NCBI GenBank assembly: GCA_026413225.1
Contig: JAPMTP010000101.1
Location: 1 to 64,000 of the forward strand
Origin: Otis tarda
Lineage: Eukaryota > Chordata > Aves > Otidiformes > Otididae
Reading direction: 5' to 3'
DNA: 64,000 bases
The position numbers and the translations under genes are program-made. Positions 41,615 to 56,911 of this stretch are shown here, piece by piece. The notes under the pieces were generated by a model. It was not told the origin of the DNA, searched no databases, and worked only from the letters and a program-made list of their open reading frames with translations. Every line of letters starts with the position of its first letter. Within the stretch, counting starts at the first letter, position 1.

Positions 41615-44600
41615 ATGGGTAAACTAAAATGGAGCCAAAAAAAGAACCTAATTACATGACTGTAAAGAAGAAAGAGAAGAAAGAGATAAGTCAGAATAAT
41701 TAGGAAAGTAAAGGCAAATACTGGGAAAAAATAAATGCCCAGGAACCAAATAGAAACCTAGAAAGAATAACTAAAACCCAAAGCTGCTAAGTAAGGACAT
41801 ATTACAACTAAAAAATAAGGGGACCAGCCACAAGAAAAGTATATAAGAAAGGCAAATGGTCATCGGGAAATAACGACAGCAACAACAACAAAAAAGGCAT
41901 TTCTGACACGCAACTGCAATGGAGAACTACAAAGGTGGCATTCAAAAGCGATGGCGCGGAGGGAGGATGAGAGAAGATTCAGGATCAAGAGAACAAGTTA
42001 AAGATAGCAATCGGGACAGAATTAGACAGAAAGTTTTAAAACCAACGGGGAATAATGAAATTGGGTTAAAAATTCCCAAATAGCACGGTCCACCTAAGAG
42101 ACCTACGAAATTTGAAAAGCGAGGGCACTACAGATAGTCGGGACGTAATTAAAAAAAAAATAAAGATAGCAAAATAAACGCAGAAACCAGATAGGAGTAA
42201 AGAGAACATTTCAAAAGCAATTGAAGATGAAGGAAATAAGGAAAAAAATGAAAAGAAAAAACACCAAAACAAACCAGTGTCGTCCAACAAAAATAAAAAT
42301 GTACAAAGAGAATTTTCGAAGTGAGGGTTCTGTGGAAGAACAAGAAATTATTATGTATGAACTGCAAAGGGCATAAAAGTAGGCACTGAATGAATGCTGA
42401 AAAAGCAATGGGGAAATGGGAAATAAAATGAAAGCTAAAAAAAATAGGGACAGCACGCTGAAAGAGACTTAGAAAGAAAGTTTCAAAACCCAGAATGCTA
42501 AGGAAATAAATAGTTTCTTAAAAGACAGCAGAGGGAAAGAAAAGTAGACGCAGAAAAGTGGCGAGTGTTAGAGAAAATAAGAAAAAAAATAAAAAAAAAA
42601 AAAAATACAGACAGCTACCTAAAACAGATGTATTAAGCAAAATGAAGATTCGGGGTACTGAGCAAACGTGAGAAATAATTTAAAAAGCAAGAAATAAAGA
42701 CAGCAAGCAAGATAAATGTACAAAATCTTTTAAATTACAGGGAGTATGGAGATTAACACACAAAAAAAAAAAAACCAAACCACAAAGTTACATCGAACTA
42801 AAACAGGGAGATAGAAAGAAAATCTAAAGGGTGCCAACAGTAATGAAAGAGGAGAAATACCAAAAATCAAAGACGTGGAAGGAAAAATGCAGCCATAGAA
42901 TAAACATTTCAAAAGCGCGAGGGGAGGAGGGAAATAAATGGGAAAAAAAAAGACAAGACGTGACACAAACTTAACCGGAGATGTAGAAAAATGTAAAAAG
43001 CGAGGATGCTAAGGAAACAGAAGAAGAACTTGGAGGACACACATTGAGTGGGGAAAAAAAGAAGACGTATAAAGAAGCTTTTAAGAGTGAGGCAGATCAG
43101 GGAAATACACGTTAAAATTTCTAACGAGGGACGATAAACTAACAGAAACGTAGCAAGAATTTCAAAGGCAGTGACGCAAACAAAATGCAATAGCTAATTA
43201 ACCGATGACAAAATAAGGACAGAGATAAAAGTAGAAAATTGAAATGGTTAGAGATGAGAGCAATATAGAGGAAACTTTTAAACCACACAAGTACATGTAC
43301 CTAAAACAGCAGTAGAAAGACAATTTAGAAAGTAAAGGCACTTATTTCAACAGGAAAAAAATAAAAAATGTGAAGACAGCAAATAAAAGTAAAAAGAAAA
43401 TGTCAAAAGCAACAGAGATTAAGAAAAGGAAATAAAATCGATAAACACTAATGGCAAACTGAAACGGAAAGGTAGAAGTACAATTTACCATGCGAAGGGA
43501 TGAAGAACAGAGGAATGACCAAATAGGGCTTGTAAACTACACAGATGAAATCACCGCAGCGCAATTTAAAACGTAGAAGACGGGCACAAAGAAATGAAAA
43601 ACACAGGCGGAGAACACGATGAGTGGAGATGTAAAGGCAAAATCTAGAAAACAACAAAGTACAATACCCAAGAGGAACAATGAGAAAATAAGACCAAGGG
43701 CCTTAATGAAAAAAAAAATAATAAATAGCAATGTCAAACAAAAACGTAGATAGAAAGGAAAATGTAAAAAGCAACAGCGCTAGGGAAAGCTGAGGGGGTG
43801 GCGCGGGAAAGGTTAAAAACTAATAATGCCGAAAGACGTAAAAGTAGACAATTTTTAAAGCCCGAGGTTTAGGAGAAGAACGAACACACAATACAGTCAG
43901 AGAAGTAAAACGCAAACAGAGACAGATATTTGTAAAAGTGGTGGTGCTAAAAACAGACAAGAAAAAAAAAATGGAGAGAAAAAAAGTAACCAAGGTAAAG
44001 GTGGACATGGGGGGAAAAAAAAGACAAGGCATCAAGCATTAGGGAAATACAGACAGCAGAATGAAACAGAGATGTTAAAAGAATCTCTAAAAAGCCAGGA
44101 TGCTAAGGAAAGACAAGAAATACCAAACAAAAAAACCCAGCAAATATAATAATAGTCAGTCGGTGATGAGTATCAGGGAAATAGAGAAAAATTTCAAACC
44201 CAGAAATTACAAACTGTAACAAGGACCTAGAAAGACAGTTTTAAAATCAAAGGCGTGAATACAGACAAGAAATATTTTTTTTGGTTTTAAAGATAGCCAA
44301 CAGAATAAAAGTACAGAGAAAACGGTAGATGCAAATAAGATTAAAGTTATAAGGAGAAAGCAGGTAGCGACAGCAAGAAAAAGAAAAATGATGAAAAGCA
44401 ACGTAAAGCGCAATGGCGCTATGGAAAAAAAAAGAAAATATAATTAAAGATTATGATAGCAGACAAGGTCTAATTAGAAAATTTGAAAAGCAAAAGCACG
44501 AAAGTAATAGCAACATCCCACTAAAATGCAGACAGATATACATTTTTTAAAGTGACAGTAGAAAGGAAAAAGAAATAATTAGAACAAAAATGCAGAAAAA

Positions 44601-44680
44601 TAAAGACAAAAGTGATAAAAGGAGACTCAGCATTTTAAAAGCATCAGGGATTAAGGATATTAAAAAAATTAAAACCCAGC
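41615..44680 (+). repeat. Macrosatellite unit 4, long type (3066 bp)
   Basis: First complete long-type unit. It has the ~195-bp block at about 42855-43060 (ATACCAAAAATCAAAGACG ... GAGTGGGG) and GTACATGTACC at 43291. The first ~300 bp still resemble short units, so the subtype change lies inside this unit. Confidence 0.9.
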
Positions 44681-47600
44681 ATGGGTAAACTAAAATGGAG
44701 CCAGAAAAAGAACCTAATTACATGACTGTAAAGAAGAAAGAGATAAGTCAGAATCATTAGGAAAGTAAAGGCAAATACTGGAAAAAATAAATGCCCAGGA
44801 ACCAAATAGAAACCTAGAAAGAATAACTAAAAACCAAAGCTGCTAAGTAAGGACATATTACAACTAAAAAATAAGGGGACCAGCCACAAGAAAAGTATAT
44901 AAAAAAGGCAAATGGTCATCAGGAAATAACGACAACAACAACAGGCATTTCTGACACGCAACTAAACTGGAGAACTACAAAGGTGGCGTTCAAAAGCGAT
45001 GGCGCGGAGGGAGGATGAGAGAAGATTCAGGATCAAGAGAACAAGTTAAAGATAGCAATCGGGACAGAATTAGACAGAAAGTTTTAAAACCAACGGGGAA
45101 TAATGAAATTGGGTTAAAAATTCCCAAATAGCACGGTCCACCTAAGAGACCTACGAAATTTGAAAAGCGAGGGCACTACAGATAGTCGGGACGTAATTAA
45201 AAAAAAATAAAGATAGCAAAATAAACGCAGAAACCAGATAGGAGTAAAGAGAACATTTCAAAAGCAATTGAAGATGAAGGAAATAAGGAAAAAAATGAAA
45301 AGAAAAAACACCAAAACAAACCAGTGTCGTCCAACAAAAATAAAAATGTACAAAGAGAATTTTCGAAGTGAGGGTTCTGTGGAAGAACAAGAAATTATTA
45401 TGTATGAACTGCAAAGGGCATAAAAGTAGGCACTGAATGAATGCTGAAAAAGCAATGGGGAAATGGGAAATAAAATGAAAGCTAAAAAAATAGGGACAGC
45501 ACGCTGAAAGAGACTTAGAAAGAAAGTTTCAAAACCCAGAATGCTAAGGAAATAAATAGTTTCTTAAAAGACAGCAGAGGGAAAGAAAAGTAGACGCAGA
45601 AAAGTGGCGAGTGTTGGAGAAAATAAGACAAAAACTAAAAAAAAAAAAAAACCAAAAAAAAATACAGACAGCTACCTAAAACAGATGTATTAAGCAAAAT
45701 GAAGATTCGGGGTACTGAGCAAACGTGAGAAATAATTTAAAAAGCAAGAAATAAAGACAGCAAGCAAGATAAATGTACAAAATCTTTTAAATTACAGGGA
45801 GTATGGAGATTAACACAAAAAAAAAAAAACCAAACCACAAAGTTACATCGAACTAAAACAGGGAGATAGAAAGAAAATCTAAAGGGTGCCAACAGTAATG
45901 AAAGAGGAGAAATACCAAAAATCAAAGACGTGGAAGGAAAAAATGCAGCCATAGAATAAACATTTCAAAAGCGCGAGGGGAGGAGGGAAATAAATGGGAA
46001 AAAAAAAGACAAGACGTGACACAAACTTAACCGGGGATGTAGAAAAATGTAAAAAGCGAGGATGCTAAGGAAACAGAAGAAGAACTTGGAGGACACACAT
46101 TGAGTGGGGAAAAAAAAGAAGACGTATAAAGAAGCTTTTAAGAGTGAGGCAGATCAGGGAAATACACGTTAAAATTTCTAACGAGGGACGATAAACTAAC
46201 AGAAACGTAGCAAGAATTTCAAAGGCAGTGACGCAAACAAAATGCAATAGCTAATTAACCGATGACAAAATAAGGACAGAGATAAAAGTAGAAAATTGAA
46301 ATGGTTAGAGATGAGAGCAATATAGAGGAAACTTTTAAACCACACAAGTACATGTACCTAAAACAGCAGTAGAAAGAAAATTTAGAAAGTAAAGGCACTT
46401 ATTTCAACAGGAAAAAAATAAAAAATGTGAAGACAGCAAATAAAAGTAAAAAGAAAATGTCAAAAGCAACAGAGATTAAGAAAAGGAAATAAAATCGATA
46501 AACACTAATGGCAAACTGAAACGGAAAGGTAGAAGTACAATTTACCATGCGAAGGGATGAAGAACAGAGGAATGACCAAATAGGGCTTGTAAACTACACA
46601 GATGAAATCACCGCAGCGCAATTTAAAACGTAGAAGACGGGCACAAAGAAATGAAAAACACAGGCGGAGAACACGATGAGTGGAGATGTAAAGGCAAAAT
46701 CTAGAAAACAACAAAGTACAATACCCAAGAGGAACAATGAGAAAATAAGACCAAGGGCCTTAATGAAAAGCAAATAATAAATAGCAATGTCAAACAAAAA
46801 CGTAGATAGAAAGGAAAATGTAAAAAGCAACAGCGCTAGGGAAAGCTGAGGGGGGTGGCGCGGGAAAGGTTAAAAACTAATAATGCCGAAAGACGTAAAA
46901 GTAGACAATTTTTAAAGCCCGAGGTTTAGGAGAAGAACGAACACACAATACAGTCAGAGAAGTAAAACGCAAACAGAGACAGATATTTGTAAAAGTGGTG
47001 GTGCTAAAAACAGACAAGAAAAAAAAATGGAGAGAAAAAAAAGTAACCAAGGTAAAGGTGGACATGGGGGGGGGGAAAAAGACAAGGCATCAAGCATTAG
47101 GGAAATAGAGACAGCAGAATGAAACAGAGATGTTTAAAGAATCTCTAAAAAGCCAGGATGCTAAGGAAAGACAAGAAATACCAAACAAAAAAACCCAGCA
47201 AATATAATAATAGTCAGTCGATGATGAGTATCAGGGAAATAGAGAAAAATTTCAAACCCAGAAATTACAAACCGTAACAAGGACCTAGAAAGACAGTTTT
47301 AAAATCAAAGGCGTGAATACAGACAAGAAATATTTTTTTTTGTTTTAAAGATAGCCAACAGAATAAAAGTACAGAGAAAACGGTAGATGCAAATAAGATT
47401 AAAGTTATAAGGAGAAAGCAGGTAGCGACAGCAAGAAAAAGAAAAATGATGAAAAGCAACGTAAAGCGCAATGGCGCTATGGAAAAAAAAAGAAAATATA
47501 ATTAAAGATTATGATAGCAGACAAGGTCTAATTAGAAAATTTGAAAAGCAAAAGCACGAAAGTAATAGCAACATCCCACTAAAATGCAGACAGATATACA

Positions 47601-47738
47601 TTTTTTAAAGTGACAGTAGAAAGGAAAAAGAAATAATTAGAACAAAAATGCAGAAAAATAAAGACAAAAGTGATAAAAGGAGACTCAGCATTTTAAAAGC
47701 ATCAGGGATTAAGGATATTAAAAAAATTAAAACCCAGC
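44681..47738 (+). repeat. Macrosatellite unit 5, long type (3058 bp)
   Basis: Long type. Starts the version with GATATTAAAAAAATTAAAACCC before the landmark. It lacks one GAGAAGAAA copy near 44731-44740 that other long units keep. Confidence 0.9.
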
Positions 47739-50700
47739 ATGGGTAAACTAAAATGGAGCCAGAAAAAGAACCTAATTACATGACTGTAAAGAAGAAAGAG
47801 AAGAAAGAGATAAGTCAGAATCATTAGGAAAGTAAAGGCAAATACTGGGAAAAAATAAATGCCCAGGAACCAAATAGAAACCTAGAAAGAATAACTAAAA
47901 CCCAAAGCTGCTAAGTAAGGACATATTACAACTAAAAAATAAGGGGACCAGCCACAAGAAAAGTATATAAAAAAGGCAAATGGTCATCAGGAAATAACGA
48001 CAACAACAACAGGCATTTCTGACACGCAACTAAACTGGAGAACTACAAAGGTGGCGTTCAAAAGCGATGGCGCGGAGGGAGGATGAGAGAAGATTCAGGA
48101 TCAAGAGAACAAGTTAAAGATAGCAATCGGGACAGAATTAGACAGAAAGTTTTAAAACCAACGGGGAATAATGAAATTGGGTTAAAAATTCCCAAATAGC
48201 ACGGTCCACCTAAGAGACCTACGAAATTTGAAAAGCGAGGGCACTACAGATAGTCGGGACGTAATTAAAAAAAATAAAGATAGCAAAATAAACGCAGAAA
48301 CCAGATAGGAGTAAAGAGAACATTTCAAAAGCAATTGAAGATGAAGGAAATAAGGAAAAAAATGAAAAGAAAAAACACCAAAACAAACCAGTGTCGTCCA
48401 ACAAAAATAAAAATGTACAAAGAGAATTTTCGAAGTGAGGGTTCTGTGGAAGAACAAGAAATTATTATGTATGAACTGCAAAGGGCATAAAAGTAGGCAC
48501 TGAATGAATGCTGAAAAAGCAATGGGGAAATGGGAAATAAAATGAAAGCTAAAAAAATAGGGACAGCACGCTGAAAGAGACTTAGAAAGAAAGTTTCAAA
48601 ACCCAGAATGCTAAGGAAATAAATAGTTTCTTAAAAGACAGCAGAGGGAAAGAAAAGTAGACGCAGAAAAGTGGCGAGTGTTAGAGAAAATAAGAAAAAA
48701 AAAAAAAAAAAAAAAATACAGACAGCTACCTAAAACAGATGTATTAAGCAAAATGAAGATTCGGGGTACTGAGCAAACGTGAGAAATAATTTAAAAAGCA
48801 AGAAATAAAGACAGCAAGCAAGATAAATGTACAAAATCTTTTAAATTACAGGGAGTATGGAGATTAACACAAAAAAAAAAAAAACCAAACCACAAAGTTA
48901 CATCGAACTAAAACAGGGAGATAGAAAGAAAATCTAAAGGGTGCCAACAGTAATGAAAGAGGAGAAATACCAAAAATCAAAGACGTGGAAGGAAAAATGC
49001 AGCCATAGAATAAACATTTCAAAAGCGCGAGGGGAGGAGGGAAATAAATGGGAAAAAAAAGACAAGACGTGACACAAACTTAACCGGGGATGTAGAAAAA
49101 TGTAAAAAGCGAGGATGCTAAGGAAACAGAAGAAGAACTTGGAGGACACACATTGAGTGGGGAAAAAAAGAAGACGTATAAAGAAGCTTTTAAGAGTGAG
49201 GCAGATCAGGGAAATACACGTTAAAATTTCTAACGAGGGACGATAAACTAACAGAAACGTAGCAAGAATTTCAAAGGCAGTGACGCAAACAAAATGCAAT
49301 AGCTAATTAACCGATGACAAAATAAGGACAGAGATAAAAGTAGAAAATTGAAATGGTTAGAGATGAGAGCAATATAGAGGAAACTTTTAAACCACACAAG
49401 TACATGTACCTAAAACAGCAGTAGAAAGACAATTTAGAAAGTAAAGGCACTTATTTCAACAGGAAAAAAATAAAAAATGTGAAGACAGCAAATAAAAGTA
49501 AAAAGAAAATGTCAAAAGCAACAGAGATTAAGAAAAGGAAATAAAATCGATAAACACTAATGGCAAACTGAAACGGAAAGGTAGAAGTACAATTTACCAT
49601 GCGAAGGGATGAAGAACAGAGGAATGACCAAATAGGGCTTGTAAACTACACAGATGAAATCACCGCAGCGCAATTTAAAACGTAGAAGACGGGCACAAAG
49701 AAATGAAAAACACAGGCGGAGAACACGATGAGTGGAGATGTAAAGGCAAAATCTAGAAAACAACAAAGTACAATACCCAAGAGGAACAATGAGAAAATAA
49801 GACCAAGGGCCTTAATGAAAAGCAAATAATAAATAGCAATGTCAAACAAAAACGTAGATAGAAAGGAAAATGTAAAAAGCAACAGCGCTAGGGAAAGCTG
49901 AGGGGGTGGCGCGGGAAAGGTTAAAAACTAATAATGCCGAAAGACGTAAAAGTAGACAATTTTTAAAGCCCGAGGTTTAGGAGAAGAACGAACACACAAT
50001 ACAGTCAGAGAAGTAAAACGCAAACAGAGACAGATATTTGTAAAAGTGGTGGTGCTAAAAACAGACAAGAAAAAAAAATGGAGAGAAAAAAAGTAACCAA
50101 GGTAAAGGTGGACATGGGGGGAAAAAAGACAAGGCATCAAGCATTAGGGAAATAGAGACAGCAGAATGAAACAGAGATGTTAAAAGAATCTCTAAAAAGC
50201 CAGGATGCTAAGGAAAGACAAGAAATACCAAACAAAAAAACCCAGCAAATATAATAATAGTCAGTCGATGATGAGTATCAGGGAAATAGAGAAAAATTTC
50301 AAACCCAGAAATTACAAACTGTAACAAGGACCTAGAAAGACAGTTTTAAAATCAAAGGCGTGAATACAGACAAGAAATATTTTTTTTGGTTTTAAAGATA
50401 GCCAACAGAATAAAAGTACAGAGAAAACGGTAGATGCAAATAAGATTAAAGTTATAAGGAGAAAGCAGGTAGCGACAGCAAGAAAAAGAAAAATGATGAA
50501 AAGCAACGTAAAGCGCAATGGCGCTATGGAAAAAAAAAAGAAAATATAATTAAAGATTATGATAGCAGACAAGGTCTAATTAGAAAATTTGAAAAGCAAA
50601 AGCACGAAAGTAATAGCAACATCCCACTAAAATGCAGACAGATATACATTTTTTAAAGTGACAGTAGAAAGGAAAAAGAAATAATTAGAACAAAAATGCA

Positions 50701-50786
50701 GAAAAATAAAGACAAAAGTGATAAAAGGAGACTCAGCATTTTAAAAGCATCAGGGATTAAGGATATTAAAAAAATTAAAACCCAGC
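47739..50786 (+). repeat. Macrosatellite unit 6, long type (3048 bp)
   Basis: Long type. Shares AAAGCAAATAATAAATAG (near 49819) with units 5 and 7-10, where unit 4 has an A-run. The A-tract near 48695-48716 is uninterrupted. Confidence 0.9.
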
Positions 50787-53700
50787 ATGGGTAAACTAAA
50801 ATGGAGCCAGAAAAAGAACCTAATTACATGACTGTAAAGAAGAAAGAGAAGAAAGAGATAAGTCAGAATCATTAGGAAAGTAAAGGCAAATACTGGGAAA
50901 AAATAAATGCCCAGGAACCAAATAGAAACCTAGAAAGAATAACTAAAACCCAAAGCTGCTAAGTAAGGACATATTACAACTAAAAAATAAGGGGACCAGC
51001 CACAAGAAAAGTATATAAAAAAGGCAAATGGTCATCAGGAAATAACGACAACAACAACAGGCATTTCTGACACGCAACTAAACTGGAGAACTACAAAGGT
51101 GGCGTTCAAAAGCGATGGCGCGGAGGGAGGATGAGAGAAGATTCAGGATCAAGAGAACAAGTTAAAGATAGCAATCGGGACAGAATTAGACAGAAAGTTT
51201 TAAAACCAACGGGGAATAATGAAATTGGGTTAAAAATTCCCAAATAGCACGGTCCACCTAAGAGACCTACGAAATTTGAAAAGCGAGGGCACTACAGATA
51301 GTCGGGACGTAATTAAAAAAAAAAAATAAAGATAGCAAAATAAACGCAGAAACCAGATAGGAGTAAAGAGAACATTTCAAAAGCAATTGAAGATGAAGGA
51401 AATAAGGAAAAAAATGAAAAGAAAAAACACCAAAACAAACCAGTGTCGTCCAACAAAAATAAAAATGTACAAAGAGAATTTTCGAAGTGAGGGTTCTGTG
51501 GAAGAACAAGAAATTATTATGTATGAATTGCAAAGGGCATAAAAGTAGGCACTGAATGAATGCTGAAAAAGCAATGGGGAAATGGGAAATAAAATGAAAG
51601 CTAAAAAAATAGGGACAGCACGCTGAAAGAGACTTAGAAAGAAAGTTTCAAAACCCAGAATGCTAAGGAAATAAATAGTTTCTTAAAAGACAGCAGAGGG
51701 AAAGAAAAGTAGACGCAGAAAAGTGGCGAGTGTTGGAGAAAATAAGACAAAAACTAAAAAAAAAAAAAAACCAAAAAAAAATACAGACAGCTACCTAAAA
51801 CAGATGTATTAAGCAAAATGAAGATTCGGGGTACTGAGCAAACGTGAGAAATAATTTAAAAACCAAGAAATAAAGACAGCAAGCAAGATAAATGTAAAAA
51901 ATCTTTTAAATTACAGGGAGTAGGGAGATTAACACACACAAAAAAAAAAACCAAACCACAAAGTTACATCGAACTAAAACAGGGAGATAGAAAGAAAATC
52001 TAAAGGGTGCCAACAGTAATGAAAGAGGAGAAATACCAAAAATCAAAGACGTGGAAGGAAAAATGCAGCCATAGAATAAACATTTCAAAAGCGCGAGGGG
52101 AGGAGGGAAATAAATGGGAAAAAAAAAAGACAAGACGTGACACAAACTTAACCGGAGACGTAGAAAAATGTAAAAAGCGAGGATGCTAAGGAAACAGAAG
52201 AAGAACTTGGAGGACACACATTGAGTGGGGAAAAAAAGAAGACGTATAAAGAAGCTTTTAAGAGTGAGGCAGATCAGGGAAATACACGTTAAAATTTCTA
52301 ACGAGGGACGATAAACTAACAGAAACGTAGCAAGAATTTCAAAGGCAGTGACGCAAACAAAATGCAATAGCTAATTAACCGATGACAAAATAAGGACAGA
52401 GATAAAAGTAGAAAATTGAAATGGTTAGAGATGAGAGCAATATAGAGGAAACTTTTAAACCACACAAGTACATGTACCTAAAACAGCAGTAGAAAGACAA
52501 TTTAGAAAGTAAAGGCACTTATTTCAACAGGAAAAAAATAAAAAATGTGAAGACAGCAAATAAAAGTAAAAAGAAAATGTCAAAAGCAACAGAGATTAAG
52601 AAAAGGAAATAAAATCGATAAACACTAATGGCAAACTGAAACGGAAAGGTAGAAGTACAATTTACCATGCGAAGGGATGAAGAACAGAGGAATGACCAAA
52701 TAGGGCTTGTAAACTACACAGATGAAATCACCGCAGCGCAATTTAAAACGTAGAAGACGGGCACAAAGAAATGAAAAACACAGGCGGAGAACACGATGAG
52801 TGGAGATGTAAAGGCAAAATCTAGAAAACAACAAAGTACAATACCCAAGAGGAACAATGAGAAAATAAGACCAAGGGCCTTAATGAAAAGCAAATAATAA
52901 ATAGCAATGTCAAACAAAAACGTAGATAGAAAGGAAAATGTAAAAAGCAACAGCGCTAGGGAAAGCTGAGGGGGGTGGCGCGGGAAAGGTTAAAAACTAA
53001 TAATGCCGAAAGACGTAAAAGTAGACAATTTTTAAAGCCCGAGGTTTAGGAGAAGAACGAACACACAATACAGTCAGAGAAGTAAAACGCAAACAGAGAC
53101 AGATATTTGTAAAAGTGGTGGTGCTAAAAACAGACAAGAAAAAAAAATGGAGAGAAAAAAAGTAACCAAGGTAAAGGTGGACATGGGGGGGGGGAAAAGA
53201 CAAGGCATCAAGCATTAGGGAAATAGAGACAGCAGAATGAAACAGAGATGTTAAAAGAATCTCTAAAAAGCCAGGATGCTAAGGAAAGACAAGAAATACC
53301 AAACAAAAAAACCCAGCAAATATAATAATAGTCAGTCGATGATGAGTATCAGGGAAATAGAGAAAAATTTCAAACCCAGAAATTACAAACCGTAACAAGG
53401 ACCTAGAAAGACAGTTTTAAAATCAAAGGCGTGAATACAGACAAGAAATATTTTTTTTTGTTTTAAAGATAGCCAACAGAATAAAAGTACAGAGAAAACG
53501 GTAGATGCAAATAAGATTAAAGTTATAAGGAGAAAGCAGGTAGCGACAGCAAGAAAAAGAAAAATGATGAAAAGCAACGTAAAGCGCAATGGCGCTATGG
53601 AAAAAAAAAGAAAATATAATTAAAGATTATGATAGCAGACAAGGTCAAATTAGAAAATTTGAAAAGCAAAAGCACGAAAGTAATAGCAACATCCCACTAA

Positions 53701-53858
53701 AATGCAGACAGATATACATTTTTTTAAAGTGACAGTAGAAAGGAAAAAGAAATAATTAGAACAAAAAATGCAGAAAAATAAAGACAAAAGTGATAAAAGG
53801 AGACTCAGCATTTTAAAAGCATCAGGGATTAAGGATATTAAAAAAATTAAAACCCAGC
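50787..53858 (+). repeat. Macrosatellite unit 7, long type (3072 bp)
   Basis: Long type. Carries short-type-like variants AAAAACCAAG and AGGGAGTAGGGAG (about 51858-51925) inside an otherwise long-type unit, and AAGGTCAAATT near 53641. Confidence 0.9.
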
Positions 53859-56800
53859 ATGGGTAAACTAAAATGGAGCCAGAAAAAGAACCTAATTACA
53901 TGACTGTAAAGAAGAAAGAGAAGAAAGAGATAAGTCAGAATCATTAGGAAAGTAAAGGCAAATACTGGGAAAAAATAAATGCCCAGGAACCAAATAGAAA
54001 CCTAGAAAGAATAACTAAAACCCAAAGCTGCTAAGTAAGGACATATTACAACTAAAAAATAAGGGGACCAGCCACAAGAAAAGTATATAAAAAAGGCAAA
54101 TGGTCATCAGGAAATAACGACAACAACAACAGGCATTTCTGACACGCAACTAAACTGGAGAACTACAAAGGTGGCGTTCAAAAGCGATGGCGCGGAGGGA
54201 GGATGAGAGAAGATTCAGGATCAAGAGAACAAGTTAAAGATAGCAATCGGGACAGAATTAGACAGAAAGTTTTAAAACCAACGGGGAATAATGAAATTGG
54301 GTTAAAAATTCCCAAATAGCACGGTCCACCTAAGAGACCTACGAAATTTGAAAAGCGAGGGCACTACAGATAGTCGGGACGTAATTAAAAAAAATAAAGA
54401 TAGCAAAATAAACGCAGAAACCAGATAGGAGTAAAGAGAACATTTCAAAAGCAATTGAAGATGAAGGAAATAAGGAAAAAAATGAAAAGAAAAAACACCA
54501 AAACAAACCAGTGTCGTCCAACAAAAATAAAAATGTACAAAGAGAATTTTCGAAGTGAGGGTTCTGTGGAAGAACAAGAAATTATTATGTATGAACTGCA
54601 AAGGGCATAAAAGTAGGCACTGAATGAATGCTGAAAAAGCAATGGGGAAATGGGAAATAAAATGAAAGCTAAAAAAAATAGGGACAGCACGCTGAAAGAG
54701 ACTTAGAAAGAAAGTTTCAAAACCCAGAATGCTAAGGAAATAAATAGTTTCTTAAAAGACAGCAGAGGGAAAGAAAAGTAGACGCAGAAAAGTGGCGAGT
54801 GTTAGAGAAAATAAGAAAAAAAAAAAAAAAAAAAAAAAAATACAGACAGCTACCTAAAACAGATGTATTAAGCAAAATGAAGATTCGGGGTACTGAGCAA
54901 ACGTGAGAAATAATTTAAAAAGCAAGAAATAAAGACAGCAAGCAAGATAAATGTACAAAATCTTTTAAATTACAGGGAGTATGGAGATTAACACAAAAAA
55001 AAAAAAACCAAACCACAAAGTTACATCGAACTAAAACAGGGAGATAGAAAGAAAATCTAAAGGGTGCCAACAGTAATGAAAGAGGAGAAATACCAAAAAT
55101 CAAAGACGTGGAAGGAAAAATGCAGCCATAGAATAAACATTTCAAAAGCGCGAGGGGAGGAGGGAAATAAATGGGAAAAAAAAAGACAAGACGTGACACA
55201 AACTTAACCGGAGATGTAGAAAAATGTAAAAAGCGAGGATGCTAAGGAAACAGAAGAAGAACTTGGAGGACACACATTGAGTGGGGAAAAAAAGAAGACG
55301 TATAAAGAAGCTTTTAAGAGTGAGGCAGATCAGGGAAATACACGTTAAAATTTCTAACGAGGGACGATAAACTAACAGAAACGTAGCAAGAATTTCAAAG
55401 GCAGTGACGCAAACAAAATGCAATAGCTAATTAACCGATGACAAAATAAGGACAGAGATAAAAGTAGAAAATTGAAATGGTTAGAGATGAGAGCAATATA
55501 GAGGAAACTTTTAAACCACACAAGTACATGTACCTAAAACAGCAGTAGAAAGACAATTTAGAAAGTAAAGGCACTTATTTCAACAGGAAAAAAATAAAAA
55601 ATGTGAAGACAGCAAATAAAAGTAAAAAGAAAATGTCAAAAGCAACAGAGATTAAGAAAAGGAAATAAAATCGATAAACACTAATGGCAAACTGAAACGG
55701 AAAGGTAGAAGTACAATTTACCATGCGAAGGGATGAAGAACAGAGGAATGACCAAATAGGGCTTGTAAACTACACAGATGAAATCACCGCAGCGCAATTT
55801 AAAACGTAGAAGACGGGCACAAAGAAATGAAAAACACAGGCGGAGAACACGATGAGTGGAGATGTAAAGGCAAAATCTAGAAAACAACAAAGTACAATAC
55901 CCAAGAGGAACAATGAGAAAATAAGACCAAGGGCCTTAATGAAAAGCAAATAATAAATAGCAATGTCAAACAAAAACGTAGATAGAAAGGAAAATGTAAA
56001 AAGCAACAGCGCTAGGGAAAGCTGAGGGGGTGGCGCGGGAAAGGTTAAAAACTAATAATGCCGAAAGACGTAAAAGTAGACAATTTTTAAAGCCCGAGGT
56101 TTAGGAGAAGAACGAACACACAATACAGTCAGAGAAGTAAAACGCAAACAGAGACAGATATTTGTAAAAGTGGTGGTGCTAAAAACAGGCAAGAAAAAAA
56201 AATGGAGAGAAAAAAAAGTAACCAAGGTAAAGGTGGACATGGGGGGAAAAAAAGACAAGGCATCAAGCATTAGGGAAATAGAGACAGCAGAATGAAACAG
56301 AGATGTTAAAAGAATCTCTAAAAAGCCAGGATGCTAAGGAAAGACAAGAAATACCAAACAAAAAAACCCAGCAAATATAATAATAGTCAGTCGGTGATGA
56401 GTATCAGGGAAATAGAGAAAAATTTCAAACCCAGAAATTACAAACTGTAACAAGGACCTAGAAAGACAGTTTTAAAATCAAAGGCGTGAATACAGACAAG
56501 AAATATTTTTTTTTGTTTTAAAGATAGCCAACAGAATAAAAGTACAGAGAAAACGGTAGATGCAAATAAGATTAAAGTTATAAGGAGAAAGCAGGTAGCG
56601 ACAGCAAGAAAAAGAAAAATGATGAAAAGCAACATAAAGCGCAATGGCGCTATGGAAAAAAAAAGAAAAAATAATGAAAGATTATGATAGCAGACAAGGT
56701 CTAATTAGAAAATTTGAAAAGCAAAAGCACGAAAGTAATAGCAACATCCCACCAAAATGCAGACAGATATACATTTTTTAAAGTGACAGTAGAAAGGAAA

Positions 56801-56911
56801 AAGAAATAATTAGAACAAAAATGCAGAAAAATAAAGACAAAAGTGATAAAAGGAGACTCAGCATTTTAAAAGCATCAGGGATTAAGGATATTAAAAAAAT
56901 TAAACCCCAGC
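53859..56911 (+). repeat. Macrosatellite unit 8, long type (3053 bp)
   Basis: Long type. It has one of the longest A-tracts in the array (about 54817-54840), followed by TACAGACAGC. Confidence 0.9.
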
